The notes under the pieces were generated by a model. The model saw only the letters and a list, made by a program, of their open reading frames with translations. It searched no databases and was not told the origin of the DNA. From contig NZ_RPFW01000003.1 in the NCBI RefSeq assembly GCF_007827045.1, positions 248,001-312,000 on the forward strand: DNA of 64,000 nt. Reading direction: 5' to 3'. The translations under genes were made by a program, and so were the position numbers. Within the stretch, counting starts at the first letter, position 1; each line of letters begins with the position of its first letter. This document shows positions 1 to 8,920 of the stretch, piece after piece. The stretch is from Trebonia kvetii. GTDB lineage: Bacteria > Actinomycetota > Actinomycetes > Streptosporangiales > Streptosporangiaceae.

Positions 1-1719
1 ACCGAGGCGGCGCAGGAACTGCACAGTGCTTGCAACGGCAGGGCCCTGGTGCATCAGCGCACTTTCCGTGAGCTCAAGTTGCAGCTGGGAAGGCGCAACG
101 CCGTGGTAGCGCAGTCGCTCCTGGAGCCACTTCGCCAGCTCGTCGCTCTGCAGATCACGCACGCTGACGTTGACCGACGCATTCAGCACCAGGCCCTCGG
201 ATCGCCATGCAGCGAGCTGCGCAAGCACCTGCTCGATCATCGTCATACTGATCTTCCGCATGAGCACGGTATGCTCGGCGACCCGTACAATCTGCTCCGG
301 GCTGACCATGCCGAGGGCCGGGTGCCGCCACCGTAGCAGCGCTTCGCAGCCGGTCACCTCTCCAGTAGACATGTCCAGCTGGGGCTGGTAGAAGGGCACG
401 ATCTCGGTGTTACCCGGCTCTTCCAGCGCTAGGCGCAGGTCGCTGAGCAGCTCGAGCTGGCCTGTCGCGGGCTCGTCGTGATCGGGCTGGAAGATCGCTA
501 CCGTGTCCGGCAGGAGCTTAGCCCGTTCCATGGCGATGTCGGCGCGGCGTGCAAGGTCGTCGAAGTTGGTGCCGTGTGCGGGGCACAACGACATTCCGAT
601 GGCCGCGGACATGACAAGTGGCTGACTCTCGACCGATACAGGCTCGTCAAACTGGGCGCGCATGGCCGCAGCGCGGGCGAGCGCATCCTCGATGTCGGCC
701 AGCCCCCACGTGAAAATGGCGAACTCATCGCCTTGCAGATGCGCCACCAGGGTGCTCGGGCCTGCCTGGGTCGCGATGCGCCCTGCGAAGGCGGCGAGAA
801 TCTGGTCGCCGACGTCGTGCCCGAGTGCATCGTTTACCCGGCCCAGACCGGTGACGTTCGCTATCAGCAGGGCCGCGATGCCGGGATCTGTGCAGCGCTG
901 GCCTGCACAACGCTGGATCGGTTCCTTGGCCGCCCGGGAAAGCCCGAGCCGGTCCGGCAGCCCGGTCAGCGGATCCTGCGCGGCGCGCCGCTGCTGCTTG
1001 GAGTAGCGACGGGCCATCTGGCTCACCGCGAAAACTGGCGCAAGTACAAGCGGAATCAGCCAGGCGTCGGCATGCTCAAGCAGGAGCAGTATGGGCGAGA
1101 GGAAGAGCAGCGCCGCGGCGGAGATCACCTCAGCCGGCAGGTTACGGGTCAGCGGCGCGGTCCAGCCGCCACCCTCGTCCAGCCACGTCCCGGTGGCGCT
1201 CAGCAGCCGGAAGGTGAGGTACCACGCCACGGCCGCCAGCAGAACGCGGTGGAGATCGGCGGCGTCCGGCACCGCCGGCCTCGGGGGGCCGATCAGGGTC
1301 GCTACGCTGCTGGCCGCCGCTAGGGCCAGGCCGTACCGGCCTAGGTCAAAGGCTGTCGGCCAGAATCCGCGCCGCGCCAGCGCCGCTGCGACCAGGATAG
1401 CCAGCGCCTGCGCGAGCCGGCCGGCGCCGTAGTCTCCCCACTCGTAGGAGATCGCGAAACAGAAGGTCACCGACGTCATGACCCCCACCGGGGCATTGGG
1501 CCATCGGATCGCGATGACCGGCGTGTCCGCGATGACCGCTAGGGCGGCCAGCACCCAGAACCCGGCCGGTGCCGTCCGCGCCACCAGCGGAAAGGAGTGA
1601 GCTTCCACGAGCACACTCCCCACGAGAAGAACAAGCAGGGCGATGACGAAGTAGTGATATCTTCCAATATGTCGATATGTCCGTTTTTTCGCTATCTCGC
1701 GAAATGCGAGTAGCGGCAT
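1..1719 (-). CDS. Membrane-anchored GGDEF/EAL cyclic-di-GMP protein (C-terminus outside window)
   Basis: This gene should make or break cyclic-di-GMP at the inner face of the membrane. The first ~235 residues are several hydrophobic helices with no recognised sensor motif. A GGDEF domain follows, starting with DPLTGLP near residue 249, but its signature reads QGDEF (about 329-333) instead of GGDEF, so cyclase activity may be weak or lost. An EAL domain follows with GCEALLRWRHP near 459, NASVNVS, and LELTES near 550, so phosphodiesterase residues seen so far look intact. The ORF runs off the left edge, so the last EAL motifs are not visible. The ATG at 1719 was chosen because GGGGGAAG lies about 10 bases upstream; the frame remains open further upstream with no better start. 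It is divergent from the first TetR gene. Family assignment is firm; net enzymatic direction is inferred. Confidence 0.9.
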   Translation of the reverse strand, partial: MPLLAFREIAKKRTYRHIGRYHYFVIALLVLLVGSVLVEAHSFPLVARTAPAGFWVLAALAVIADTPVIAIRWPNAPVGVMTSVTFCFAISYEWGDYGAGRLAQALAILVAAALARRGFWPTAFDLGRYGLALAAASSVATLIGPPRPAVPDAADLHRVLLAAVAWYLTFRLLSATGTWLDEGGGWTAPLTRNLPAEVISAAALLFLSPILLLLEHADAWLIPLVLAPVFAVSQMARRYSKQQRRAAQDPLTGLPDRLGLSRAAKEPIQRCAGQRCTDPGIAALLIANVTGLGRVNDALGHDVGDQILAAFAGRIATQAGPSTLVAHLQGDEFAIFTWGLADIEDALARAAAMRAQFDEPVSVESQPLVMSAAIGMSLCPAHGTNFDDLARRADIAMERAKLLPDTVAIFQPDHDEPATGQLELLSDLRLALEEPGNTEIVPFYQPQLDMSTGEVTGCEALLRWRHPALGMVSPEQIVRVAEHTVLMRKISMTMIEQVLAQLAAWRSEGLVLNASVNVSVRDLQSDELAKWLQERLRYHGVAPSQLQLELTESALMHQGPAVASTVQFLRRLG

Positions 1720-1860
1720 ATTCGCCAATTCTTCCCCCGGGGTGTTTTGTGGCTCATGGGCGATAGATCCAGCCGTGCATCCAGCCCTAGAGATGGCTAT
1801 CTTCGACGAGCCATCTTCATCCGAGCGCCTTCCCTCCGGAACCGGCCCCAAACGAGACAG

Positions 1861-1877
1861 TACGATACGGGATCGTA
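1861..1877. promoter_or_regulatory. Palindromic operator before first TetR gene
   Basis: TACGAT-N5-ATCGTA, followed by TCC, lies 28 bases before the GTG start of the first TetR gene. The same arms and spacing recur before the second TetR gene. This is the usual position for TetR autoregulation, and it could also control the divergent GGDEF/EAL gene. Operator function is inferred. Confidence 0.65.
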
Positions 1878-1904
1878 TCCTGGCAACCGGGGTAGCATGA
1901 ATTA

Positions 1905-2525
1905 GTGACCTCGCTCAGCCATGCCGACCAGCGGCAACCAGGACATCAGGACCTGCTCCGCGCGTCGCTAACCGCGCGGGAGGCCCAGCTGCTGGAAGTC
2001 ACGCTGGAAGTGCTGCGCGAGACCGGGTACGACAAACTCACCGTTGACGAGGTGGCGGCCAGGGCGCACGCCAGCAAGACCACGGTGTACCGGCGCTGGC
2101 CGACCAAGGCCGAACTGGTCTGCGCCGCGTTCGCCTACCGCCTGCGCGACAAGTTTGGCCCGCAGGCCGACGCTGGCACCCTCCGCGATGACCTGCTCGC
2201 CCTGGCCGCGAAGATCTCCAGTGACGCCCAAGGGCATGCGCAGGTCGCCGCCGGGATCCTCGCCGCGAGCGAGCGGAGTCCCCGGCTGCGGGAGTTGCTG
2301 ATGGATGAGCTGTACCAGCTCCGGAAGGAACAGGTACTCGTGGTGCTGCGCCGTGCCGTCGCCCGCGGGGAGATCGTCCCTGAGGCCATAAGCGATGCCA
2401 CCGTCGACGTGCTGCCCGCCTACATCATGTTCCGCATACTGCAGCATGAGCGGCCGGTCACCCTCGAGACGCAGCGCGCGCTGGTCGATCAGGTTCTGCT
2501 GCCCAGCCTGACCCGGGTGCACTAG
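1905..2525 (+). CDS. TetR/AcrR-family regulator, copy 1
   Basis: A 206-residue TetR-type repressor. The N-terminal helix-turn-helix spans roughly residues 24-70, with the hallmark stretches TVDEVAARAHASKTTVYRRW and PTKAELVCAAF. The rest is a helical ligand-binding/dimerisation domain of the TetR_C_11 kind. The start is the GTG just after the palindromic operator; an ATG eight bases upstream is out of frame and stops after two codons. The next gene is a close paralogue in the same orientation, with near-identical recognition helices and the closing motif LLPSLTR, so the pair looks like a tandem duplication. The ligand is unknown. No transporter or enzyme target is adjacent; the upstream divergent gene is a c-di-GMP protein. 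Autoregulation through the operator is inferred. Confidence 0.92.
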   Translation: MTSLSHADQRQPGHQDLLRASLTAREAQLLEVTLEVLRETGYDKLTVDEVAARAHASKTTVYRRWPTKAELVCAAFAYRLRDKFGPQADAGTLRDDLLALAAKISSDAQGHAQVAAGILAASERSPRLRELLMDELYQLRKEQVLVVLRRAVARGEIVPEAISDATVDVLPAYIMFRILQHERPVTLETQRALVDQVLLPSLTRVH

Positions 2526-2583
2526 TCAGCCGCCACCGGAATCGGCAGACGAGCGGCGATCTCGACGACGAGCCTCGTCGCCG

Positions 2584-2600
2584 TACGATACTGAATCGTA
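2584..2600. promoter_or_regulatory. Palindromic operator before second TetR gene
   Basis: TACGAT-N5-ATCGTA, followed by TCC, is the same palindrome as before the first TetR gene and lies 24 bases before the ATG of the second. Flanking bases GTACGATAC and ATCGTATCC are shared by both copies; only the centre differs. Cross-regulation by the two paralogues is inferred. Confidence 0.65.
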
Positions 2601-2624
2601 TCCCCAGATAGGTACACTGCCGTC

Positions 2625-3248
2625 ATGCCAGCCTCCGCCAGCGCCGACAGCAGGCGCCAAAACAAGCGGGGAGTCCTTGGTTCGTCGCTAACGCCGCGGG
2701 AAGCCGAACTGCTGACGGTCACCCTGGAGGTGCTACGCGAGACCGGGTACGACAAGTTCACTGTCGATCAGGTCGCCGCGCGGGCTCATGCCAGCAAAAC
2801 GACGGTGTACCGGCGCTGGCCATCCAAGGCCGAACTGGTCTGCGCCGCGTTCGCCGACCTGATACAGCGTGAGCAAGGGCTGCCCGCTGACAGCGGTAGC
2901 CTGCGAGATGACCTGCTGCGGCTTGCGGAGATCATTGCCCGTGACGCCGACGAGTACGGGCGGACCATCGCCGGGATTCTCGCGGCGGGCGAGCGAAGCC
3001 CGCGGCTGCGGGAACTGCTGGTCGACGACCTGCAACGGGCCAGGAAAGAGCAGTTCCACGGCATACTGCAACGCGCGGTGACCCGCGGAGAGATCTATCC
3101 AGAGGTCATCAGCGAAGACATCTGGGATGTGCTGCCCGCCTACATCATGTTCCTTGTACTGCAGCACAGGCGGCCCGTTCCCGCAGGGACTCTGCAGGCG
3201 TTCGTCGACGAGGTACTGCTTCCCAGCCTGACCCGGCTGCCCTCGTAG
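2625..3248 (+). CDS. TetR/AcrR-family regulator, copy 2
   Basis: A 207-residue paralogue of the preceding TetR protein. The helix-turn-helix (about residues 24-70) is nearly identical (TVDQVAARAHASKTTVYRRW, PSKAELVCAAF), while the ligand domain has diverged more, although blocks such as GILAAGERSPRLRELL and WDVLPAYIMF correspond to the first copy. The start is the ATG just behind its own operator. The two genes are 99 bases apart with the second operator between them, so they can be transcribed separately. Downstream lies the 3' end of the convergent SARP regulator. Same DNA-binding specificity with different ligand response is the natural inference for such a pair. Confidence 0.92.
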   Translation: MPASASADSRRQNKRGVLGSSLTPREAELLTVTLEVLRETGYDKFTVDQVAARAHASKTTVYRRWPSKAELVCAAFADLIQREQGLPADSGSLRDDLLRLAEIIARDADEYGRTIAGILAAGERSPRLRELLVDDLQRARKEQFHGILQRAVTRGEIYPEVISEDIWDVLPAYIMFLVLQHRRPVPAGTLQAFVDEVLLPSLTRLPS

Positions 3249-3360
3249 TGCCGCTAAGATCGGCGGTCCGGCTGGATGCCCCGCCTCGGCTCGGCTGTGG
3301 CTTAACCCTGTCGGCGTGATATGGGGCACGGCGCATCGGAAGACGATAGCCATCACCCGG

Positions 3361-6300
3361 TCAGCACGGCTGATCGGTGCCGACGGCCGCGGACAGGGTC
3401 GCCAGCAGGGCGACGCCAAGTTCCGCGGCCGCCGCGGGTTCCAGTGCCATCGCGGTGTGCCGCGCCGCAGCGACCCGCGCCCGCCTGACGTCACCGGACA
3501 GCGTCACGGGGCCCGGCCGGTCGCCCCGGTCCCTGATCAGCTCGGCCGCCGCGAGCAGGCGCCCGGCCGCATCCGCGAGTTCGCCGTCGCCCGTCGCGTG
3601 GCCGGCGCCGTCAAGCAGGACAAGGGCCGCGGTTTCCAGGCACAGAGCCATCGGGTACGGGAACGCGAGCGCGCGAGCCGCCGCGATGGCGTCGGCCGCC
3701 GCGGCCGCGGCGGCCGTCACGTCGCCGCCGGCCAGCCGCGCCCTGGCAAGCACGCACCGGATGAGCGGGATCTCCCTGTCGATGCCCAGGGCGCGGGCGT
3801 CCGCGTCGGCCTGGGCGGCGAACTCGACGGCGGCGCCGCCGTCGCCGCCGGCCAGCGCGATCCCGGCTGCGGCCGAGAGCAGCACCACCCGCGCGATCCG
3901 GCGCGACCCGGCGAGCAGCGGCGTCGCCTCCGCGACGTAGCCGCGCGCCGCGTCGAGCTCGCCGACCTGCCAGCACACCATCGCGGCCGTCGGCAGCGTC
4001 GCGGCCAGCTGCTCGGGCGAACCGGCCCGCCGGCACAGGACGATCGCCTCCGCGGCGAACCAGGCCGCCTCCTGCCGCCCCCGTTCGGCGAGCACGCAGC
4101 CCATCCCCATCGCGGCGCCGACCTGGAGGTCGGCGCCGAACGGCGCGGCGGCGTCGATCGCACGGCGCACGTAGCCGAGCGCGTCCTCGCCGCGGTCCAT
4201 GTCGTCCGCGAGCCCGCCGAGGTAGATCAGGGCGCGGGCGGCGTATTCGTCGTCCTGTCCGGCCAGCTGCTCGGCGGCGGCGTGCAGGTCCCTGGCCGCG
4301 GCGGCGGTGTCCCCTGCCCAGTAGCCCAGGTAGCCGAGCGCGTAGGTGGCGTGCGCGGCCGCCGGCCCGGGCGGGGCGCCCGCCACCAGGCGGGACAGCC
4401 AGAACCTGCCCTCGGCCACGTTGCTCGCCGCCCAGTAGCGATGCAGCCGGAAGGCGATGTCGAGGCCGCGGCCGGGCGGTAGCAGCCCGTCGGTCGCGGC
4501 GCCGAGCACCGTCCTGACCGCCGCGAGCACCTCGTTTATCGCATCGAGGTACGGTTCGGGCGGCGTCTTGGCCTCGGTGGGCAGCATGGCGGATACCGCG
4601 TCCGCGAGCCTCGTCATGGCATGGCCGGTCTCGCCCGCGGCGTCGAGCAGCTCCCTGGCCATCCGGTGGAGGTCGTCGTCCTGGTGGTACCGCCACCGCG
4701 GCCCCGAGCGGTCAACGGACAGCAGCCCGCGCGCGGTCAGCTCGCGCAGGATCCGCACCACGCGGACCGGCGCGATCGGGTCCGTCGCCACGACCTCGCG
4801 CAGGAACGGCAGCGTGGCCGGACCGTCGAGGACGGCCAGCCGCCGGAACACCGTCGCCTCGTCGGGGTCGAGCAGCGCGTAGCTGCTCTGCGCGATGCCG
4901 CGCACCCGGTCGCCGCCGTCTTTGGCCAGCCCGGCCAGGTGGTCGAGCAGGTCGGGCACGGACATGACGGCGAGCTGCGCGCCCGCCAGCTCGATCGCGA
5001 GCGGCAGCCCGCCGCAGCGCCGGCACAGCTCCGCGACGAACGGCGCGGCCGCCTCGTCGACGGCAAGCTCGCCGCCGCCGGCCCGCACCCGGTCGGCGAG
5101 CAGCCGCACCTGCTCGCTCGCCGCGATCTCGTCGGGGCCGCCCACGCCGGGTGGCGGGAACGCCGCGACGTCGAAGACCCGCTCCGCCTCGGCCGCCAGC
5201 GGCACCCGGCTGGTGACGACGAGCGTCAGCGCGGGGCAGGCTGCGAGCAGGCTTGCCGCGAGCGACGCTGTCCCGTCGAGTACCGCCTCGCAGCCGTCGA
5301 GCACGAGCATGGCCCGGCCGAGCGGCGCGAGGAGGCCGGCGACCAGGGCGGCCGCGTCCTCGGTGCCGACAGGCAGGCCGAGCGTCATGGCGGCTTCCGC
5401 CGCGACGAACTCATCCCTGTCGACGGCCGCCAGCGATACCCATAGCCGGCCGCCGCTCAGCGCTGCCGCCGTGGCCGGTGCCCTGGCGACCTGGGTGACG
5501 AGCCGGGTCTTCCCCACACCGCCGCGGCCGGTGACGGTGACCAGCCCGGGCTCGCGGAGGGCGGCCGCCAATGACGCGGCCTCGGCCTCGCGGTCGAAGA
5601 ACGCGGACGACGGCTGCGGCACCCGTGCGGTCAGCCCGGATCGCGGGCCGACGGATCCGCCGGCCGGCGCGCTGCCGATCGCCGCCAGGTACGCGTCGAC
5701 GGTCTCCGGCGCGGGGTCCACCCCGAGCTGCTCGGCGAGGACGGCACGGCAGGCCTCGTACGCCTGCACCACCCCTGCCCTGTCCCCCGCGGCCTGCAGG
5801 GCGCGGAACAGGACGCGGTGCGCTCGCTCGTTCAGCGTGCTCGCGCTCACCGCGCCGCGCCCGGCGGCCACCGCGCGATGGTGATCGCCGAGCGCGCCCG
5901 CCGACCCGGCGACGAGCTCGAGCGCCCGCAGCGCAAGCGCGTCCGAGCGGGCCCGGTGCGGCGTGAGCCAGGCGCCGTCCTCGCCGGGCAGCAGCAGGCC
6001 GCCGTCGAGCACGGTCAGCGGCTCGGCCATGGCGATCGCGGTCTCGTGCCTGCCGGCCGCGGCCATCGCGCCCGCCTCGGCAAGCGACTCCTCCATCTGG
6101 TCCAGGTCGACGCTCGCGTCGTGAGCGAGGCGGTAGCCAGACGGGGTGGTGACGATGAGCCGCTGGCCACCCGCGTCGACAGGCTCAAGCGCCGCGCGCA
6201 GCGACCTGATGACGCCGCGCAGCGCGACGGGCCAGGTCGGTGGCGGCGTGTCCGGCCAGATCATGGCGGCGAGCCGGTCGGCGGGCAGCGGGCCGTCGGC

Positions 6301-6465
6301 GAGCGCGAGCGCGGCGAGCGCCACCCGTGCCCGCCGTCCGCCAAGCGCGAGTCCGGTCACCGCCGCATCCCCGTGCCTGACGGCGCCAGCGCCGATGACC
6401 TCCACCCGCACACCCGGCGCATCCCGCGCGCCCCGGCCACCGGGTTCGGCGCTTGCCACTGCCAT
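3361..6465 (-). CDS. AfsR/SARP-type regulator with BTAD, NB-ARC and TPR domains
   Basis: A 1034-residue transcriptional regulator of the large SARP/AfsR class, which in actinomycetes often activates secondary-metabolite or stress genes. Residues ~20-105 form the winged-helix DNA-binding domain (ALGGRRARVALAALALADG, then WPVALRGVIRSLRAAL), followed by a BTAD helical domain to ~255 that ends in the family pattern EQLGVDPAPET. An STAND/NB-ARC ATPase follows, with P-loop GRGGVGKTRL near 312 and Walker B MLVLDGCEAVLD. The C-terminal ~400 residues are alanine-rich TPR-like helices. The ATG is placed just before the winged helix. The gene converges on the TetR pair and diverges from a secreted protein gene. 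No biosynthetic cluster is visible here, so the target is unknown. Confidence 0.93.
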   Translation of the reverse strand: MAVASAEPGGRGARDAPGVRVEVIGAGAVRHGDAAVTGLALGGRRARVALAALALADGPLPADRLAAMIWPDTPPPTWPVALRGVIRSLRAALEPVDAGGQRLIVTTPSGYRLAHDASVDLDQMEESLAEAGAMAAAGRHETAIAMAEPLTVLDGGLLLPGEDGAWLTPHRARSDALALRALELVAGSAGALGDHHRAVAAGRGAVSASTLNERAHRVLFRALQAAGDRAGVVQAYEACRAVLAEQLGVDPAPETVDAYLAAIGSAPAGGSVGPRSGLTARVPQPSSAFFDREAEAASLAAALREPGLVTVTGRGGVGKTRLVTQVARAPATAAALSGGRLWVSLAAVDRDEFVAAEAAMTLGLPVGTEDAAALVAGLLAPLGRAMLVLDGCEAVLDGTASLAASLLAACPALTLVVTSRVPLAAEAERVFDVAAFPPPGVGGPDEIAASEQVRLLADRVRAGGGELAVDEAAAPFVAELCRRCGGLPLAIELAGAQLAVMSVPDLLDHLAGLAKDGGDRVRGIAQSSYALLDPDEATVFRRLAVLDGPATLPFLREVVATDPIAPVRVVRILRELTARGLLSVDRSGPRWRYHQDDDLHRMARELLDAAGETGHAMTRLADAVSAMLPTEAKTPPEPYLDAINEVLAAVRTVLGAATDGLLPPGRGLDIAFRLHRYWAASNVAEGRFWLSRLVAGAPPGPAAAHATYALGYLGYWAGDTAAAARDLHAAAEQLAGQDDEYAARALIYLGGLADDMDRGEDALGYVRRAIDAAAPFGADLQVGAAMGMGCVLAERGRQEAAWFAAEAIVLCRRAGSPEQLAATLPTAAMVCWQVGELDAARGYVAEATPLLAGSRRIARVVLLSAAAGIALAGGDGGAAVEFAAQADADARALGIDREIPLIRCVLARARLAGGDVTAAAAAAADAIAAARALAFPYPMALCLETAALVLLDGAGHATGDGELADAAGRLLAAAELIRDRGDRPGPVTLSGDVRRARVAAARHTAMALEPAAAAELGVALLATLSAAVGTDQPC

Positions 6466-6542
6466 TACTCAGACGTTACGCGCCGGCGCTGTACTCGACG
6501 CGGGACACGACACAAGCCCTCGAACTCGCCAGGAGCCGAACA

Positions 6543-8084
6543 ATGTCCTTTTCTGTTTCCCGCCCGAACGCGGGGCATGCCCGCCGGACCCGCCGGTCCG
6601 CCCGTCTCACCGGCGCCGCGCTCGCCGCGGCCGTCGCGGTCCTGCCCGGCGTCATGTCGCTTTCCGTAGCTCAGGCGGCCGTCCGGGCTCCGGCAAGCGC
6701 ACCCTCTGTCAAGGCCGGCCTGACCGGGCCCGCGATCACGCTGGCGAACAACACGCAGTTCTCCGGCTACGACCTCGCCACCGGACCGAACGGCACCGCC
6801 TACATCGGCTGGATCGGTGACAACGGGTCGGGCCGGAAGGTGAGCCTGTGCACGCTGCCGCATGGCGCCAAGGCCTGCGCGGGCGGAATCCGCACCGTCG
6901 TCTCGGCGCCCGACGGCATCGGCACGTCGACCGCGACAGGGCTGTGGGTGCTTGTCAGCAAGTCGAACCTGGTGACCCTGGTCTGGATGTACTCCACCGT
7001 GGCGTCGGAAAACGGCCCGGAGGGCGACGTGATCGCGACCGCTACCTCCCAGGGCGGCGGGCCGCTGTCGGCCGCCAAGGTCTCATCCGCCGGGCCGAGC
7101 TTCGGCACGCTGCTCGACGCGGTGCTCGCGCCGGGCGGCAAGATCTGGACCGTGGCCCACGCCGGGGGCGGCGTCAGCTCGCTCCAGGTCACCCGGGGCC
7201 TGGGCAGCGCGCCGCAGACGGTCAAGACCCCCTTCCAGCCGGGCCACTCCCTCCTCGCCTTCAGCGGCAGCAGCGCCGTGCTCGCGATCGACAAGGCCGG
7301 CGCCATCTCCCAGCCGGTCTCCTACGCCAGGCAGTCGGGCGGCGGCTGGACCGGGTTCAAGGCCATCGCCAAGACCTGGAACCTCGCCGGGTTCGGGATG
7401 GCCGGGACCACCTCGGGCGTCCGCGTGATCGCGTCGGAGAACAACGCCGGCTATCACCCGGTGGTTTCCGCGCTGACTAGTTCCGGCTTCTCGGCACCGG
7501 TCCTCACCGGCGACACGAACAACTGCCCGCAAAGCAACCATGACACGGTGGCGGACGCCAGCGGCCGGCTGGCCGACGTGACGCATGAGTGCCAGGCCGT
7601 GACGGTGGCCAACCTGGCCAACACCAGGCACGCCGCGATCTTCCGGTTCAGCATCCCCGCCTCCCAGACCTTCGCGGGCGGTGACCCGCAGCTGACCACG
7701 GCGCCGAGCGGGCGCGGCTGGGTGGCCTGGTCGGTCGAGTCGAAGGTCAACGACAGGCTGGTCGTCGCACCGCTGCTGCTGGCCGGCCTCAGCGTCACCG
7801 TCAAGTCGTCTGGCAAGGGCGGCAAGGTGGCAGTCACCGGGCCGTCCTCCTGCCTGCCGCCGGTGAACATCGCGGTCGGCGTCTCGGCCAAGGCCGCCGC
7901 CGGCTGGACGGTGATCGGCAAGTCGCTGAAGCTCGGCGGCGGCACGGTCGGCTCCGTGCTGAAGGGAGCGGGCCTGACCTCGGGCAAGAGCTACACGCTC
8001 ACCGGCACCGTCACGTTCGGGCGCGGCGGCTCGCGCGCCACGGAACACGCCGCGCTGACGTTCCGTACCTGCCAGAAGCCGTAA
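6543..8084 (+). CDS. Secreted protein, probable beta-rich (propeller-like) domain; function unknown
   Basis: A 513-residue exported protein. It starts with an Arg-rich stretch and a hydrophobic core (GAALAAAVAVLPGVMSLSV) ending at a likely AQA-A cleavage site near residue 46. The ATG was chosen because AGGAG lies eight bases upstream; an in-frame ATG 30 codons earlier has no such site and would bury the signal peptide. The mature part is rich in Gly, Ser and Thr with repeated short beta-like segments (DLATGPNGTAYIGW, SGRLADVTHEC), suggesting a sialidase/BNR-like propeller, and the last ~100 residues look like a beta-sandwich. I see no catalytic signature. It is followed by a strong terminator, so it is probably a single-gene transcript divergent from the SARP gene. 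Confidence 0.75.
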   Translation: MSFSVSRPNAGHARRTRRSARLTGAALAAAVAVLPGVMSLSVAQAAVRAPASAPSVKAGLTGPAITLANNTQFSGYDLATGPNGTAYIGWIGDNGSGRKVSLCTLPHGAKACAGGIRTVVSAPDGIGTSTATGLWVLVSKSNLVTLVWMYSTVASENGPEGDVIATATSQGGGPLSAAKVSSAGPSFGTLLDAVLAPGGKIWTVAHAGGGVSSLQVTRGLGSAPQTVKTPFQPGHSLLAFSGSSAVLAIDKAGAISQPVSYARQSGGGWTGFKAIAKTWNLAGFGMAGTTSGVRVIASENNAGYHPVVSALTSSGFSAPVLTGDTNNCPQSNHDTVADASGRLADVTHECQAVTVANLANTRHAAIFRFSIPASQTFAGGDPQLTTAPSGRGWVAWSVESKVNDRLVVAPLLLAGLSVTVKSSGKGGKVAVTGPSSCLPPVNIAVGVSAKAAAGWTVIGKSLKLGGGTVGSVLKGAGLTSGKSYTLTGTVTFGRGGSRATEHAALTFRTCQKP

Positions 8085-8114
8085 CTCCACGGCCTTGCGC
8101 CAACTCCGCCACGG

Positions 8115-8150
8115 GGCGGGGCGGTATCCCACCAGGGATCCCGCCCCGCC
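8115..8150 (+). terminator. Strong hairpin terminator after secreted protein gene
   Basis: A 16-base stem with one mismatch, arms 8115-8130 and 8135-8150, and loop ACCA. There is no long T tail, as is common in high-GC actinomycetes. It separates the secreted protein gene from the zinc-ribbon gene pair. Confidence 0.75.
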
Positions 8151-8262
8151 GCGCCAATTGAGCGAGGTGTGACTTCTTGGGAACTTGTTAATGACTTGTG
8201 CTTTCCCATGATGGTCCGACTTGCTACGGTTTCGGGTGCACACGTGAGCGAGGGGAATCTCC

Positions 8263-8919
8263 ATGGCCGGGATGGTCTTTTTCACCGACAACTACGCCGA
8301 CCGCAGCAGCGACGACGGGTATCAATTCGAGTTTTACTGCCGTCGATGCGGAAACGGCTACTCCTCGTCCTTCCAGCATTCGGTTACCGGCTTCGGCGGC
8401 CGCCTTCTCCGCCTCGGCGGCGACATGATCGGCGGCCAGATCGGCGAGCGCGCATCCCAGCTCGGCTGGGACTCCGAGTTCATGCGCGACACCGTGCGCG
8501 GCTCGACGCGCGACAAGGCACTCGCCAAGGCCGTGCAGGAAATGCAGCCGTACTTCAAGCAGTGCCACAACTGCGGCCAGTGGGTCTGCGACCAGATCTG
8601 CTGGAACACCGAGCGCGGCCTGTGCGTGAGCTGCGCGCCCAAGCTGGACCAGGCGATGGCGCAGATGCAGGCGCAGGCGCAGATCGAGCAGCTCAATACC
8701 AAGATCCAGGCGCAGGACTGGACGAAGGACATCAACTACCGCGACCAGGCGACCGGCATGTGCCCGTCCTGCGGACAGGAAAGCGGCGCGGGAAAGTTCT
8801 GCCAGTCCTGCGGTCATCCGCTCGCGGCCGCCCAGTCGGCGAAGAAGTTCTGCAGAAACTGCGGCACCGACCTGAACGGCGCGAGGTTCTGCGGCGAGTG
8901 CGGCACGCCGGCCGGCTGA
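8263..8919 (+). CDS. Multi-zinc-ribbon protein of unknown function
   Basis: A 218-residue cytoplasmic protein with many paired cysteines: CRRC at residues 26-29, a cluster C101/C104/C109/C113/C121/C124, and a C-terminal double zinc ribbon (C167, C170, C180, C183, then C197, C200, C210, C213). Between them is a Gly-rich amphipathic segment (GGRLLRLGGDMIGGQIG) and a Gln/Ala-rich helix (AQMQAQAQIEQL) that may be a coiled coil. GAGGGGA stands well placed before the ATG. The next gene starts one base after the stop, so the two form an operon and probably act together. C-terminal double zinc ribbons usually mediate protein or nucleic-acid contacts; nothing identifies the partner. Family name is not recognised beyond zinc ribbon. 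Confidence 0.8.
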   Translation: MAGMVFFTDNYADRSSDDGYQFEFYCRRCGNGYSSSFQHSVTGFGGRLLRLGGDMIGGQIGERASQLGWDSEFMRDTVRGSTRDKALAKAVQEMQPYFKQCHNCGQWVCDQICWNTERGLCVSCAPKLDQAMAQMQAQAQIEQLNTKIQAQDWTKDINYRDQATGMCPSCGQESGAGKFCQSCGHPLAAAQSAKKFCRNCGTDLNGARFCGECGTPAG

Positions 8920-8920
8920 G

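Noticed and set aside
478-1323. A 281-codon plus-strand frame across the GGDEF gene
   Set aside because: It is the shadow of the minus-strand GGDEF/EAL gene, which has clear domain motifs and runs off the window edge.
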